The translations under genes and the position numbers were made by a program. Source: Argentina anserina (taxonomy: Eukaryota > Streptophyta > Magnoliopsida > Rosales > Rosaceae). From it: a stretch of 64,000 nucleotides of DNA. Location: NCBI RefSeq assembly GCF_933775445.1, contig NC_065877.1:26040001-26104000 (forward strand), given 5' to 3'. This document shows, piece after piece, positions 1 to 14,200 of the stretch. Each line of letters opens with the position of its first letter. Position 1 is the stretch's first letter. The notes beneath the pieces are model-generated. The model was given only the letters and a program-made list of their open reading frames with translations. It was not told the DNA's origin and did not search any database.

Positions 1-62
1 TAGTAGATTCACAACACTACTATTGGTGACATTAGTAGATTCACAACACTACTATTGGTGAT
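1..62. repeat. 32-bp tandem duplication in the last visible intron of the MSI4/FVE-like gene
   Basis: The first 32 bases (TAGTAGATTCACAACACTAC...) are repeated immediately, with the second copy identical until its final bases near position 62. The stretch 1-337 otherwise looks like intron sequence of the flanking WD40 gene. I found no match there for the expected final exon (family motif IWRMSDLIYR), so that exon should lie left of this window. Confidence 0.8.
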
Positions 63-337
63 TCTAGTAACATCACAGGAAATCAAGAAGCATCCCAGCT
101 GATGAGGCATTTGTAGCTCTTTTTATTATTGCCAGATAAAAGAATGCATTCTTTATATAGTGAGATGACTGTCATTATTATTCTATTTCTTTTTTTGCTC
201 TTTGACAAAGACATGTAATCATGTATGCTGAATGAAATAGACGCATTCTACTGAAAAGTATACACAATATGTTAACACTTTACATACTTGGGGAAAAAGG
301 AACATATATGCAAACTTGGTAGAAATTATATTATTAC

Positions 338-3300
338 CTGAAGTGTGCCGCCTCCTCCAGTACTTCCACAATCATCAGAAACACTTGCGATTGTCCAGGG
401 ATCAGATGTATTCCAATGAAAATCAACAACCTTGTCCCTGACAGGCATAAGCATAAGTATATTCGGTGAAAGAAATTTTGTAAAGAAAACACAGGAAGTA
501 GCAATTACAGGATAATCAGGGCATGTGACAATCTATAAGGAGATTTCCACCCAATCTTAAAAGTTCCTCATACAAATGATGTAGAACAGGTAACAGTGGC
601 ACAAAGTAGCAAGTAAAGGCCAATGGTAGCATCTAACATTCTATGAAGAGACACCCTTTCGATTTTTAAGTAGCAGGTCGACATTAGTACTTGTGCATGA
701 GATTCGTTCAAAACAATTCATATAAGAATTCACACAAACACACACAGAGAACAAAGAGAACAAACCTACCTATGACCAGCATGTCGGAAAAGCAATCCTG
801 CAGGAGCAATTGGCAGCTTCGATCCAACAGCTTCTTGCTTCTTATAAATCTGAATGGAAAACAAACTATTTATACCTTGAACAAATAACAGTTATAAATC
901 AAAAACAAATTAACAATAGGACAATCTTGGATTCCGTTATTTGTATGCAAAAAAATTGACTTCACACAACAAAGAAAGCTCCACATTCACTGAAAAGAAC
1001 ACAGAACCAGATACATTGCCCGTGTCATATTTTTATTCACAAGAAGTTTACAGTTCCTGATTTTCTGACATTAGGTTTGAGGTCTTTATTCACAATAACA
1101 ATAGCTTCACACCTTTTCATAATCCCAGATGTTCAATAGGCCATCCTCAGCAGAACTTCCAAAGACAGAGGACTTGTCAGGACACCACTGGAAAACAAAA
1201 GGCACAGACAGTATGAGTATAATGAACAATGTAACAGAGTAAAAAGCAGATAATAGATAACTAACTAAGCTAAACAAAAATCTATTGCACCTGAACACAG
1301 AGAACAGCCGCATTGTGGCCCTCAAACTTATGTATGGGTGATCCAACTCCTCCAGAAGTGAGATTCCGGCGGTCAAACATATGAACAGAATTATCGGCGG
1401 ACCTAAATAAATATAAGTTAAACCTAATAGCACAACTTTCTATGTTGATGACTATTTTTATTTACATGAACCTAGAATATCAAACCAGAACGTAGACACG
1501 ATCAAGAGATCAATAAATAAACTTGCAAGTAAATTACTAAAGAAGCAGATACCCTGTAAGAATGAGATTGACATCATTAGGATTCCAATCAACACAATGA
1601 AGGTCAGCATCATGAGCTTTCTCAACCTGTGTAAATAAATAATTGAATAGACTCATCAATAAAGCTTACCATGAACTGAAAAGTTATGGCTGCCATGAGA
1701 CAGTTTTTGGAAGGGTCAGCAGTGATATTAGTGCATGAGTACTTAAGAGGGTTGATAACTTGACATTCAATTTTGATAATGCCGGTCATATCATCACAAC
1801 AGGCTATGAGGCAACTGGTGTGCGTGCGTGTGTTTTAGTGAGTAAGTGTTCATGCAATCCAGAATTTCTGAAAGATATTAATGTCAAGATGGATTAAAGA
1901 AAAAGGCAAATGACGCTGAAGCAAAGAAAGGAAACCTTGACAACTGGACTACTGCCAGATCTAGCATCCCATAGTATGAGGCAAGAATCATCACCAACAC
2001 TGCAGAACTCCTGTGCACTACAGCACATGAATAACAAATAAAAAGAAGAAAATTAGAACATTGAGGGAAAATCAGCATCCTAAACTAGTATACATTCTAA
2101 AAAGAGGAGAGTTGGACGATTTTAGAGGATGAGAAATATTATAGGTTAAATACCAAGCTCATGAGTAGTATTTATAGCTGTCGGTACATGAAAGGAAATA
2201 ATTGATGGAGTGACCAAACATACAAGCTGAAGAAACATTAATTACACCTGATTTTTCATCAACCCCTACCTGGATGGGCAGAACTGTACATCTTCAACAG
2301 TATCCTCATGCCCTTGATAGGTACCTCGTGGCTCAACGGAGGGGCTGTTTGTGGGTTTGTCAATACTCCCTCCACCCTTAGAGGCATGTTTAGCTTTTGA
2401 ACCACCAGATCCTGGAGACCTTGCAGACGCAGGATCTGATGCTAGAGACGAGATATGATCATGAATACTCCACAAAATCACTGACTTGTCCTTCCCTGCC
2501 GCAAAAATATCCCATTCAGAAATACTAAAAGTAGGAGGAATGCAGTTAGTGCAGATTGTAATTTATTCACAAGGGTCGCATGAAGAAAGAAGAAAATAAA
2601 ATAAAATCAAAGGAACCAATTATAATCCACGCAATCCCATTGATATAGGCTTCAATTTAACTTATCTCTTTCCATAATATTTCATTGGTAAAAAAAAAAG
2701 TCAAAACTAAAATGAAATATATAATTATGAACTAGCAATGTTCCAACCTCCAGAGAGTACAAAGGGTTCTGAGGGGCACATAGCAAGAGCAAATTCAGCA
2801 TTATCTTGATGTCCTGTCAATAGCTGCAAGATGACGTAGTTCGATTCAGTAAGCACATATAGAGAGAATGAGAGAACGAAAAAACAAAGCTATTGGAGTG
2901 TAGACATTCTCCTTTTATGTATATGGTGATGAATAATTGATGATATCAATTATTCTATCAATATCCAAACACTTAAGGAGCTCACTGGTTGGTGCAATTT
3001 GAAGTTCAACAATTGAAATTTTTTAACAGATAATCATACCCCAATTGAAAGTAAATTACATATAAAGTGTGTAAGAAATACACCAAATGTGCAATCTATA
3101 AAAAAATAATTTGCAGTAATCTAGAGCAAGCTTGAGGACAGTTTTTTGGTAATAGTGCAGACCAGATCTGGGCGGGAATCGGTAGCTCCCAGGACTGCAT
3201 GACGATTAGGTTGAGCCTCAATATCCCAAATGAGAACCTGTTTACAAGCTCAGAAGCTTTATATCTATGAAATTCATCTTTTTCAAAATCAAAATATTTC

Positions 3301-5111
3301 GCCAAAACACCCATAAATACTTGATATCGTCCATTTAAAAGAATAAAACATCATAAAGAATGCTTACATCAGGACTGTCAGTGTGTGTGGCCACTATCTT
3401 ACTATTCTGTGGGAGTTCCCTGATTCTGTTTACCTGCAAAATATAATCATTGATTAAGAATCCAACCCCTTTATAGACATAAAATTAGAAGAACTTATCT
3501 GGAGAAGGGCTCACACCAATATGGTTTTTGAAGTCTGGTGGGACATAATTGGGTCTTAGCAGAAAATATAAGTAAGTTGACAATTTAAGAAGGTAATAAT
3601 GAATTTGCCAGTCATGGATCATATACACACATACAATTTGTTTCATATTATCTTAGGCACATTTGCAAGTAGTCACTTATAAATCATATCATACCTAAAT
3701 TGGCATAATTTAGATTTAATGCAAAATTCATCATGGATGAATATATGGAGAATCACGCACAGACTGAGTTTAGAGTTATAAGTATTCCATCAATGAATCA
3801 AATGCACAAGGCTCACTATCAGGATGGATTTTCAATGGTGGACTCATTTATTGTTTAGAATGATCCCCTGCACATTATACAATGAGTCTCTGCAACTAGT
3901 TGAATCTTTGCCAATGTTTACTATTTAATTCATTTCCAATATTATTTTCCTTGAATTTTACATTTAAAAGTGATCAGCAATTGCATAAACAAAAAAAATT
4001 TAATAAGAACAATTTTCTGAGGCAGCCCAATCTCCTACTTATCAACAAGAAAATGCTTTAATCGAATTTACTTTCAGTGTATTGCATACCTCTCCAGGAT
4101 GTATTATAGTTTTATACTTCTTAACAAAAGGAGAGCGTGCTTCTTCATGGAACTGCGAAAATCAACCCAAATAGGCAGTCAACAAATAAGTAAAAACTGA
4201 CAGGTTATACGTTCAGGAAAATAGTCAGAAAGGCATCAGTGAAAAGAAACACAGTGATTATCACATTGCCATTACCTGTGATATGTGCTCTGCAGCTGCC
4301 ACCCTAGGCTTAACAATTTCACAGTTTGCAATGACAAGAGTATTAGGCACACTTCCGTCGGTCTGCAAAAAGCACAAGGGGAAGCAAACAAACCAAGAAG
4401 ATGTAAACAAACACAGTAAAACAATAGAGGTAGACAAATACAATAATGCAAATCAAACAAGAAGACGGCATGACATATGTACAATGTGTTAAAGCCTTCA
4501 TGTAATAGATTGATACATTAAACGACAGAATGTATATCAGTATATGAGATCAACTGAATTACTAGAATGATTTCATAATTCAAGTCAGTAACCGCCATCG
4601 CGAATCTAACAACATAACAACAACAAGCAAGATTTAAACAAGGCAGAAATCAACATCACCTGTTCGGAAAGATAAAGCCGCTGCCGAGTCTTGTAAGTAG
4701 CTTGATCTATCTGCGGACCCCATCTACAAAAAAAAAAAAGAGACACGTACTTAACACAATGCTAAAGACCTCAACACTAAATTTACAGCCCTTTATCCCC
4801 AAAATATGATTATTCTTTTACCTAATCCCACATTTTCCCCAAATTCAAAAAAAAAAAAAAAACAGGAGTAAATTCCCGATTCTAACGATGAGGATATCAA
4901 ATTGTGCAAAATCATAGCAAAAAAGACGAAAAGGTTTACGGAAATTGCGATGTGGAACGTAAAAAAACCCTAGAGAGAGAGAGAGAGACCTGCAGGAGAG
5001 AGAAGGCCAGACGAGATTGTGGTTGGCGAGCCAGTCGTAGAGCACAGGCACCAGCGACTTCCACTGCGTGTAACGCTCGTTCACCGACGGCTCTGTACCT
5101 TTCCCTCTCAT
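338..5111 (-). CDS. FVE: MSI4/FVE-like WD40 repeat histone-binding protein (3' end off the window)
   Basis: Fourteen coding exons can be read on the minus strand: 5111-4990, 4723-4660, 4362-4276, 4152-4090, 3433-3368, 3237-3163, 2823-2748, 2495-2270, 2017-1936, 1626-1553, 1402-1291, 1187-1113, 849-770 and 437-338. They total 1302 nt (434 codons, exact frame), and every border is GT-AG. The protein opens with the CAF1C/RBBP4-type N-terminal helix (QWKSLVPVLYDWLANHNLVW). Seven-bladed WD40 repeats follow, including GHEDTVEDV, DLHCVDWNP and CVQWCPDKSSVFGSSAEDG. A Ser/Gly-rich insert (about SSLASDPASARSPGSGG) between blades is typical of FVE. Known family role: plant MSI4/MSI5 bind histones and act with histone deacetylase or PRC2-type complexes, for example in FLC silencing and flowering. 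The last ~33 residues are missing at the window edge. The N-terminus is unusually short, with only about eight residues before PSVNERY. MSI4 versus MSI5 orthology is not resolved. Confidence 0.93.
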
Positions 5112-6581
5112 CTTCTTCTTTCTCACCCTCACTCTCTCTTTCTCTATGTATTTGGGCTCTGAAAATCACAATGGCTGTGTGACTCTCTTCTTTCTCTCTC
5201 TTGTTTGTTTTCCCGCCTCTCCTCTACTCTACTGTGGGTCAGGGCTGACAGTCACACCGAGAAATGGGCTCTCTGATATGTGACAGTTTTACCCTCGCGC
5301 AATTTGGTGGTGTGTGTGACCGTGTGCCCCGAAAGAAAGAAAGAGGCCAACCCCCCTCAATTTGATGTTGATTGTTGTCATCAATTTGCTACATTTGTAA
5401 ACTTTGTTGAAATTTTAGATGCTACAAGTTACAACTGCTCAAATGTTGAGATCTCAAATGTAAAAGGGTTAAAATCGGAGACGGCAAGAGACATTTCACT
5501 TCTAACTAGATCTTATTATCGACATCAAAGCATATTCATACAATTGGAGTATTTTATGAGTCACATTATGAAGATGAGTAAGTAACGGCTTAGCACACTC
5601 TTAAAATATTGGATGGCCCAACAACACCCTTTTCAACCCAAATTTTAACTGTGTGCATACTTTTACTCCACATACATGTCAAATCTAACGGTTAGTTTCA
5701 CCGATAATGGCCCGTTGCGAACAACGTCTTCAATAAACATCAATTTCTTCGTTTACACTAAAGAGATGAAACCAAAAAAAGATCGCCTCTTAACACTAAA
5801 GAGACGAAAACAAAAAGCTCGTCTCTTCAATGTGTCTAATGCAATGAGTCTATAGTATTGTCACCTAAGTTCGTCGCTTAGGCATTTATTTGTGACGAGG
5901 TTATGCGACAGACTTTTCCACTAAAGATACGACATATATTCCATCGCCTAACGCTTTCTTAAGAGACAAACTTTAGTCCACTTGACCAAAATTCTTCTCA
6001 TAAGTGTGAATATGGAGTAGTGAGCTTACCATGGAGTTCACCAACCTGAGAAAATGTATACTGAAGACACCCCATGCATGTTTGGGTCTTAGCCAGCCTT
6101 AATTGAAAAGCCACATCTCGTACGGTCGCACTTCATTTACTGTATTTTCTTAGGTTGTTCCTAACCTTCATCTTCATTTTCTCATGTTGGTCTTTACCTT
6201 CGATTCATCCTAGCTTTCTTATATTTTTCAGATTCTTTAGGTTTCGTTATAAAATAATTTGCAACACAATAAGAAACCAGCAAAACCTACACACTAAATA
6301 GAGAGAAACCGCACAAAAAGAGTCATGCCTTCTTCCGCAGCGCACACTCTCAGTGTCATCATCGTACATGCTCAATATGATCTAATGTCTGGAGACAAAG
6401 GGCCTAGTCGGAGGACGGGCTATGAGGAGTTGGTGTTTCCGTCTCGATCGAGACTCTTATGGTAGGGGAGCATGGCGGTTCAATGCGAAGCTACTATAGC
6501 AGAGAACAAATCACATACGACATAGTGGGTTCATGATGGTATTGTAAGATCGAACCTCAAACCTTTATTTTTGTACACTCG

Positions 6582-7012
6582 GAGTATCTCCAACAGATTA
6601 GGTATTTTAGAGAAAAATGAGATTTTGGAGAAAAATTATCAAATTTTCACTCCAACAACTTCTTAATTCTATTCTCCAAAATAGAAAAGGAAATGAAAGA
6701 TGAGAGATGATTCTCCATATTTACAAGATTTAGCAAAAAATTGTACATAACCAAATATTAAATGATACACTTTCTCCAACAATTCAAACTTAGATTACAA
6801 CAAATCAAAAATATGAATAATTAAGCTAACAATATAAGAATATACAATACTTTATAGTAATAATAAATGATAAATTGAATATTTTATTATTGTAATAAAT
6901 GTGAAATCTGCAAAATATGAAAGCATTTGGAGTTTGAGCATGAAAATTTTAAATTTTTTGAAATTTACTTCTCTATTTTGAAGAAAATATAGAGAAGTTG
7001 TTGAAGATGTTT
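6582..7012. mobile_element. MITE-like element with GAGTATCTCCAACA-type ends
   Basis: The left end reads GAGTATCTCCAACAG. The right end, reverse complemented, reads AACATCTTCAACAAC, and next to it both ends carry AT-rich sequence with ATTTTGGAG/CTCTATTTTG words in opposite orientation. This resembles the common plant MITE terminus GAGCATCTCCAACA. It is about 430 bp, non-coding and AT-rich. I could not find a clean target duplication, so the borders are approximate and the superfamily is open. Confidence 0.45.
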
Positions 7013-8146
7013 TTAAACTACTCAATTCAATCTAATGCTCAGGTGAAATAACTGACTTCTGGCTACTGCCTTGGACTTTGAGGACGATCATTTTAGGTAA
7101 CTTTTATATGTTTATCAAGGAATGTTGGTTTTGTAGGTCGAGCATATATAATACCAACTTATTATGTTGTAGGTCGAGCATGTAACTCAAAGAAGTTTAA
7201 ATAATGGTGAGAAATAATATCGATGTAATTATTAATTAATAGGGTTGAAAATGCCAAAAGGGGCACAAGGACGGCTCCGACCTGGACGTATCCCCACCCT
7301 GCCGCAAATCAAACCGTCGTCTTCTTTTTGTTCTTTTTTTTCTTTTTGTTAAAGGACTGCGGACCCCACGTGGGAGTGGGTCGGTGAAAGAATGTGTGTT
7401 GTCTACAACGTGACTGAAACGAACCGATTGAAATTTTAAATATTAAGTTTTCATTTCTCCTTGGTTTTCATCCAATCACAATTGCTGATTTGGCAAATAT
7501 CTTAAACTATGCAAATTCCAGTTTTTTTAATGCGAAATTGGACTTGCAGTTTAATCATGTATCACTGTATCCTACAAAGAAAATTACAGTTGATCAAGAC
7601 AACAAATATATAAAATGAGTTTGTCTAATTGAAAATGCTAGGTTATAATTTAAGTTTACCTTGCAGAAGATTTTTTAGTAATAAAAATTTATTGACTCAA
7701 ACCGGTTATACGATCGATGATCACACACTCACCTGCTATTATTTCACAAACTAAAAGTGAAATTCTTTTTATTTTTTATGACAATGATAAATGTAAACAA
7801 GTTCATACAATACTAGACATATTATCAGATGCTATCAATGCAATCAATCAATTGAAGAATTAAAATTTCGGTAGATTATATGTACACCGTATCCTATACG
7901 AGTTCTTAGAACTTTAAATATCAACAGATGCTGAAAGCAAGTTTCAAAGCACAATATTATTAACCATTAAACAAAAGCTTCCTTTCAAGGAATTCTTCTA
8001 CAAAAAAGAAGGGAATTATTCTACAAAACGAGGGTAATAAAATGGGTAAAAGCTGAATTTTCCATTTTCTACCTAATAAAGGAAAATGATTTAAAAGTAA
8101 ATAAAGGGGGAGCATTGGAGCAAGAAAGACAGTCGCGCCCGCTTTT

Positions 8147-8154
8147 TATATTTG
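8147..8154 (+). promoter_or_regulatory. Possible TATA element of RHD3
   Basis: TATATTTG lies 136 bp before the RHD3 ATG and is followed by a CT-rich leader at 8170-8240 (TCTCTCC repeats), a common arrangement for plant 5' UTRs. The match to TATAWAW is imperfect and no transcript start is visible, so this is only a suggestion. Confidence 0.3.
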
Positions 8155-8282
8155 TTCTTAAAAAAAGGAAGATCAATCTCTCCTCTGAGTTCTCTCTCCC
8201 TCTCAACAAACCGATCTCTCTATTCTCTTTCGCTCACGCATTTCCAACCTCCCTGGGATTTAATTCTCCCCCAGCCAAAATT

Positions 8283-11200
8283 ATGGGTACTTTCCCCTCT
8301 GATTTTCATCGGATTCTTACCACCATTCCGTTTTATATTCTCGTTTGATTTCTGCGGTTTTTTTGTTGTTGCTTTTTTGCGTTACGAAAATGATCGCTAT
8401 CATTTGGAGATTGTTGTTTTATGTAACTGCTATTTGAATTGATTGACGGTGATGGCATTGATCGAGTTTGATGATGTTAATTTCGGGATTGGAAATTTTA
8501 TGTTAATCTCTTCTCTAGGGGAGTTATTGCTATGAGAATCTAGGATTGCAATGTTCACCAGAAAACAAATGAGACAAGTGGCAATTGATCTTTAGGTTGA
8601 GACTATGGAATGAATCAATGGGATTTTGGAGGGTAATGTTACTTTTTGGCTTAGTTCAGGTTAGTTGAGAAACCAAACACCAAATGTAAAATGACTTTAG
8701 GAATTTGATGACCTGTCAAGTGTTCTTCGCGTTGTACTCGGTGCTTAATATCAACGGGAGCTTTCCTATTTGTTTTCCTTTTGCATCTGTTGAGGATACT
8801 TTCGTAGAAATATTTAGATGATGAGAAAATCATGTTTTTTTTTTGTTTTACAAGATTTCAGTTTTTTTATCAGGACTATTGTATTGTGAATAAACAAGCG
8901 TAATCTGTTCATGTCTTCCTTTATTGTGAAGTTTTTTTTGGGCACATGGTGTGGATTTTGATGCCATTGTTTCTGTGTTTTTTTTTTTTTTTTAACATAT
9001 TGTATCATTCTTGTTCAGCAAAGAGTGAGCAATGTTGCTCTACTCAGCTTATTGATGGAGACGGAGTATTTAATGACACCGGAATTGAACAGTTTATAAA
9101 GGAAGTGAAATTGGGAGAATGTGGACTCTCCTATGCGGTAGTCTCCATTATGGGACCTCAAAGTAGTGGTATGTATTCTCATATGTGTTCAAGGTTATTA
9201 GGATTTCTTTTTTCAGTGTAGACTTCTGTTGGGGTTTACGTATGATGAGATTAGGGCCTTAAACTAGCCTCTTGTTGAATAAACTCAAGCTTTGAAGCTT
9301 TAATGAGACGGCATACTATATCTTAAGAAGTTCTTTGAATTTGCCCTACAATTTCTATGCCATAGTGTTCATTTTCCCCTTAGTTTTATTATATTATACA
9401 GATGCATCAGTAATAGTTGCTTATTAAGCTTATGGATGTGCTGTGTTAAATTTTCTCACCTCCTCTTTCTCTCTCTCTGATTTGGCCAGGAAAGAGCACA
9501 CTGCTGAATAATTTGTTTGCTACCAACTTCAGGGAGATGGACGCTTTTAGAGGAAGGCAAGACATAATGCTCTGTGTTATGTTTTTTGAGTAGTGATCAA
9601 CTTTATGAATAGACATAGTTAACTCTTATATTGATTATTCCAGGTCTCAAACAACAAAAGGGATTTGGTTGGCAAAATGTGCTGGTATTGAGCCCTGCAC
9701 TCTTGTAATGGATTTGGAGGGTACAGATGGGAGAGAACGGGGAGAGGTGATTTAGACACCTGCTTTTAGTTGTCTTCAAATTTGATTTATGATTACTTGA
9801 GAAGCTCCTGTATCCAAAAAATATAATTAGATCCTGTTCATGACCCCTAGTGCATTCATTGCTTGAAACAATAACTGTATATGTTGCATGCATTCTGTGT
9901 GTGGTTTTCTGCCCCCACCGCCTTACCTTAACTCAAGCAATATAGAAAATTATTTTTTCTGCTGATCCTCCATTCAATTGGAGGGTTTAGGCAGATGCTG
10001 GAAGAAAAAAAAAAAAAAAGTCTTTGTGCTGATTACTTGGTTGTTTGGTTTTAGGATGATACAGCATTCGAGAAGCAGAGTGCTCTCTTTGCTCTTGCTG
10101 TTTCAGATATAGTGCTCATTAACATGTGAGTTTTATTTCCCTTTAGTAGTTTCTGGCGATATGTACTCCCTATGACTTCAAATGTTCCCTTAGTAATTAT
10201 GCTTTGTTTCTTGCATCTTCGTATGAGTAAATTTTAGCAATGTTTATCAGGTGGTGCCATGATATTGGCCGTGAGCAAGCTGCAAATAAGCCTCTCTTGA
10301 AGACTGTGTTCCAGGTATCATATCCATACATTTTGTATGTAATACGCAGCCCAAAGTTTATTTAGATTGGTTCTTTGAACTTAATGCTTGAATTTGCTAA
10401 CAGGTGATGATGCGATTATTTAGTCCACGTAAGACAACTTTGATGTTCGTCATCCGTGATAAAACAAGGGTATGTTTTTCTGTTAGGATTTTTTTTCATC
10501 ACTCGGCACATCACATTTTTCTTTGTACATGATATTCATATTTTGGTGTCTTTTTTATTGGGTTCCCTGGAACAATGCTTTCTTCAGCCTAGGTTTAGCT
10601 TTTGATAATGTGTCTATCTCTTTTGTTCGCAGACGCCTTTGGAAAATTTAGAACCTGTTCTTAGAGAAGACATTCAGAAGGTGACGTTTTTGTTGTACTT
10701 CATTATTTTATTTGTAATTAGTGATCGGTGGTTTCTAACATTGGTTCAACCATTACTTCAGATATGGGACTCTGTTCCGAAGCCTGAGGCCCACAAGGAT
10801 ACGCCACTGAGCGAATTTTTTAATGTAAGATCTCACTTCTTTGACAGATAAGTTAAGGATGTCGATATTTTTTTGGGGAAGACCATTCAAGATCTAATCA
10901 TGTGACAATGTTCTATTGATGATTGACCAGGTTGAGGTTGTTGCTCTTTCAAGTTATGAAGAAAAAGAAGAGCAATTTAAAGAGCAGGTATGCATTTGTT
11001 CATGTCTGTATGGTGCCACAACGAAAAATTGTTCTTCTTTCTTTTCTTGCAGCCCTCATCTCTCTCTCTCTCTCTCTCTCTGTGCCTGATTCCCTGTCTC
11101 TGCTCTGTCGTACCTTCCCCAGCCCATCTCACTCCCTGTTGTTGCCTTCCAGTGTTTGCATAAAGAACCGAATACTCTGATTTTAGTTTTAATATGCCAG

Positions 11201-14200
11201 GACACTGAAGGCAATTTTTACATTGTTATGTTGTTTCGTATACCCAGAAAACTAGATGAAGATTACAACTCTTCTTTCTTTATTATTACTATTTTTTTAA
11301 TGTTTGGAACTTGTGAATAAAAATCTAGGTTGCTAGTTTGAGGCAGAAATTTTTCCATTCCATTGCCCCTGGTGGGCTTGCTGGAGACAGACGAGGTGTT
11401 GTTCCTGCTTCAGGGTTTTCTTTCAGTGCACAGCAGATATGGAAAGTCATCAAAGAAAATAGAGATCTTGATCTTCCTGCCCACAAGGTAACTGTGGATA
11501 TTTTCTATTTTATGCATCTATATTTAGTATATTCCTTTTTTTTTTTTGCTTGTGTTCATGTCATATGTGTATCATCTCATAGAAGTCGATGTATTATTAT
11601 CACTTATAGGTCATGGTTGCAACTGTACGTTGTGAAGAGATTGCCAATGAGAAGCATGCTGCTTTTGTAGGAAATGAGGTATGTATTTCATATATCTGCA
11701 CATTGCCATCTTCAAATCTAGTTGACAATTTAACTTCATGGGCCTCGAATTTTGTTGTGATCACAGGAGTGGAGTCAGTTGGAGCAGGATGTTCAATTAG
11801 GCCCTATTCCTGGCTTTGGGAAGAAGCTCAGTTCAATCATAGAAACGGCTCTATCAGAGTAAGTATCTATGATCGATCTTGATTTCAGACTCTTACAGTT
11901 ACAGGACATTGTCTGATCTGATGAGAACTGAGTTATTTAAATCAACCTGTGAAGACCCTCTTAACTGCTTAGTATGCATTTTAGTGATATCTATCTATGT
12001 TTACATGCACACACACACACACACATGCATTTGCAGGAGATTCATGTTTCTGATAGTATAGCAATGCTTTCTCAAAAGCCCCCTCAGAGTGGTGGGTATC
12101 TAGTGTAGTACATGATATTTTACAGCTTGGTATGTGGCTGCTCACTGATAGTTACCATGGAACGGAGAAACAGTCTTAATAAATGAAGAAAAAGAAGGAA
12201 AATGAGAAATGGAGAAATGCGGTTTAGCTGATACATCTGTTATCTTTTGTTTTTTGGTGAAACTCATTTCTTTGTAGGACATAAATACCCTTTAAAAAGC
12301 TCTAACATGTTTGAATTGCTTTTTTCTGTGTACACTTAATTTTGTCTGGGTTTCTTTTGGTAAATAGGTTTTATTTCTATTTATCCGAATATTAACTTGA
12401 GGTGCATAATCAAAGAAATGAAATGCTTGAAAATCTATTGTATGCCATTTCTTTCTATTGATTTAAGGAATTTAAGGTTATTGTCTACAAGCACCCTTTG
12501 ACCTGTATTGTTGAATTTGTTTTTGTTTAGTTTGTTAATTTGGTTACTTTTATAATTAGGTATGATCAAGAAGCTACATATTTTGATGAAGGTGTCAGAT
12601 CTGGGAAGCGCAAGCAGCTTGAAGAAAAGTTGCTTCAAGTATTTTATCTCTCTCTCTCTCTCTCTACACCCTAGGTCCCTCCGTCTTCCCTTAAGCTATA
12701 GATGAGTCACAACATTGAGCTGTTTCAATTTATGTAGCAATTAAAGGTTAAGTTATGTTTGCAGAATCCTTGATTATGGTTATTTCTGCTTGTCACATCC
12801 TTGAATTCACTATGCATGTCAGTTAGTTGAACACATTCACAGTATATGGGAGGCCTTAACAGTGCGGCAGAGTTGCCAAATTGATTTTACATAGTATGTT
12901 CCTTTTCTATATCATTGAATCTAATTATCAATTTGATTTTTATGTCTAGCTTGTTCAACCTGCATTCCAAGCTTTTCTGGGACATTTGAGATCGGGTACT
13001 CTGGATAAGTTCAAGGAAGCATTTGATAAGGCCTTGGATAGCGGAGATGGTTTTTCTGTGGCTGCGCGTAATTGTAGTGAATCTTTCATGGGACAATTTG
13101 ATGAAGGATGTGCAGGTATGGTGTGAGAATGCCATTAGAGAAAGTTGAAAACTAATGTATAAAATTCAATATGTGAGAAGGCTTTGAATCCATCATGCAA
13201 AGAAGACTAGAAATCCGACAACTATCATTGTACCATGCTTTAAGAGGGGTACATATTAAGGACAAGTTGACTGAAAGTAAGACTTATATAAATCGATGTT
13301 TTCCAGGGGCAACTGGGCTAGGCACAGAACAGATAGTTGAATTTGTTTCATTTATTCATGAGTTCTATTTTCTTCATCATCTTTGAATATAAATGTAATA
13401 GAACACATTGCGTTTGCAGATGCTGTTATCCAACAAGCAGACTGGGACACATCTAAAGTAAGAGATAAACTTAACCGTGATATAGAAGCTCACATTGATT
13501 CAGTTCGTGCTGCCAAACTATCTGAAATTACGTCCCTTTATGAGGTATAAGTATTTCCTTGTGTAAAATAATTGGTGTGAGAATAATTATAAACCTAAGC
13601 AAGAATATGACTGCTTGAACAGCTATGTGCTACTTTTCTATAGGAGGTTGATTATTTGGTTACTTTGTATTGGATAGACTGTAGTTTGGAGAACGCTTCA
13701 TGAATGAATCTTAGTCTCTTTATGTTTATTGTTGACTAAATTATCCGGCGTACCTGGCTGACATTGTAACCTTGTTTACAGGCAAAATTGAAGGAGGCCT
13801 TATCTGGACCAGTGGAAGCACTTCTTGATGGAGCTAATAGTGAGACATGGCCTGCAATAAGGAAACTTTTCAAGCGCGAGACTGAATCAGCTGTATCTGG
13901 GTTCTCAAGTGCACTTTCTGGTTTTGATATGGAGAAACAAAGCATGAATAAACTCCTTGCAAGTCTAGAGGCATATGCAAGAGGCATAGTGGAAGCAAAA
14001 ACAAAGGAAGAGGCCGGAAGGGTTTTGATCCGTATGAAGGACAGGTAAGAAATGGTCAATTGGCATTTTGTTCAATGGATATTTTAAGTTTCCAGAAAAA
14101 TTGAGACTGTTCATTTACCATAGTTTTGATAAGTTAAATTTCCTATAGGTTTACTACGCTATTTAGCCACGACTCTGATTCAATGCCACGTGTTTGGACT

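Larger units (their letters stand above)
5112..8282. other. Intergenic region between divergent MSI4/FVE-like and RHD3 genes
   Basis: The two genes are transcribed away from each other, so this 3.2-kb stretch should hold both promoters. Purine/pyrimidine-rich tracts (GA/CT repeats near 4970-5200 and 8170-8230) lie next to both start codons, as is common in plant 5' leaders. Around 5700-6000 there are repeated GACGA/CGTCTC words that look like an old transposon relic without clear ends. A MITE-like element lies at 6582-7012. I see no further coding sequence. Confidence 0.6.
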
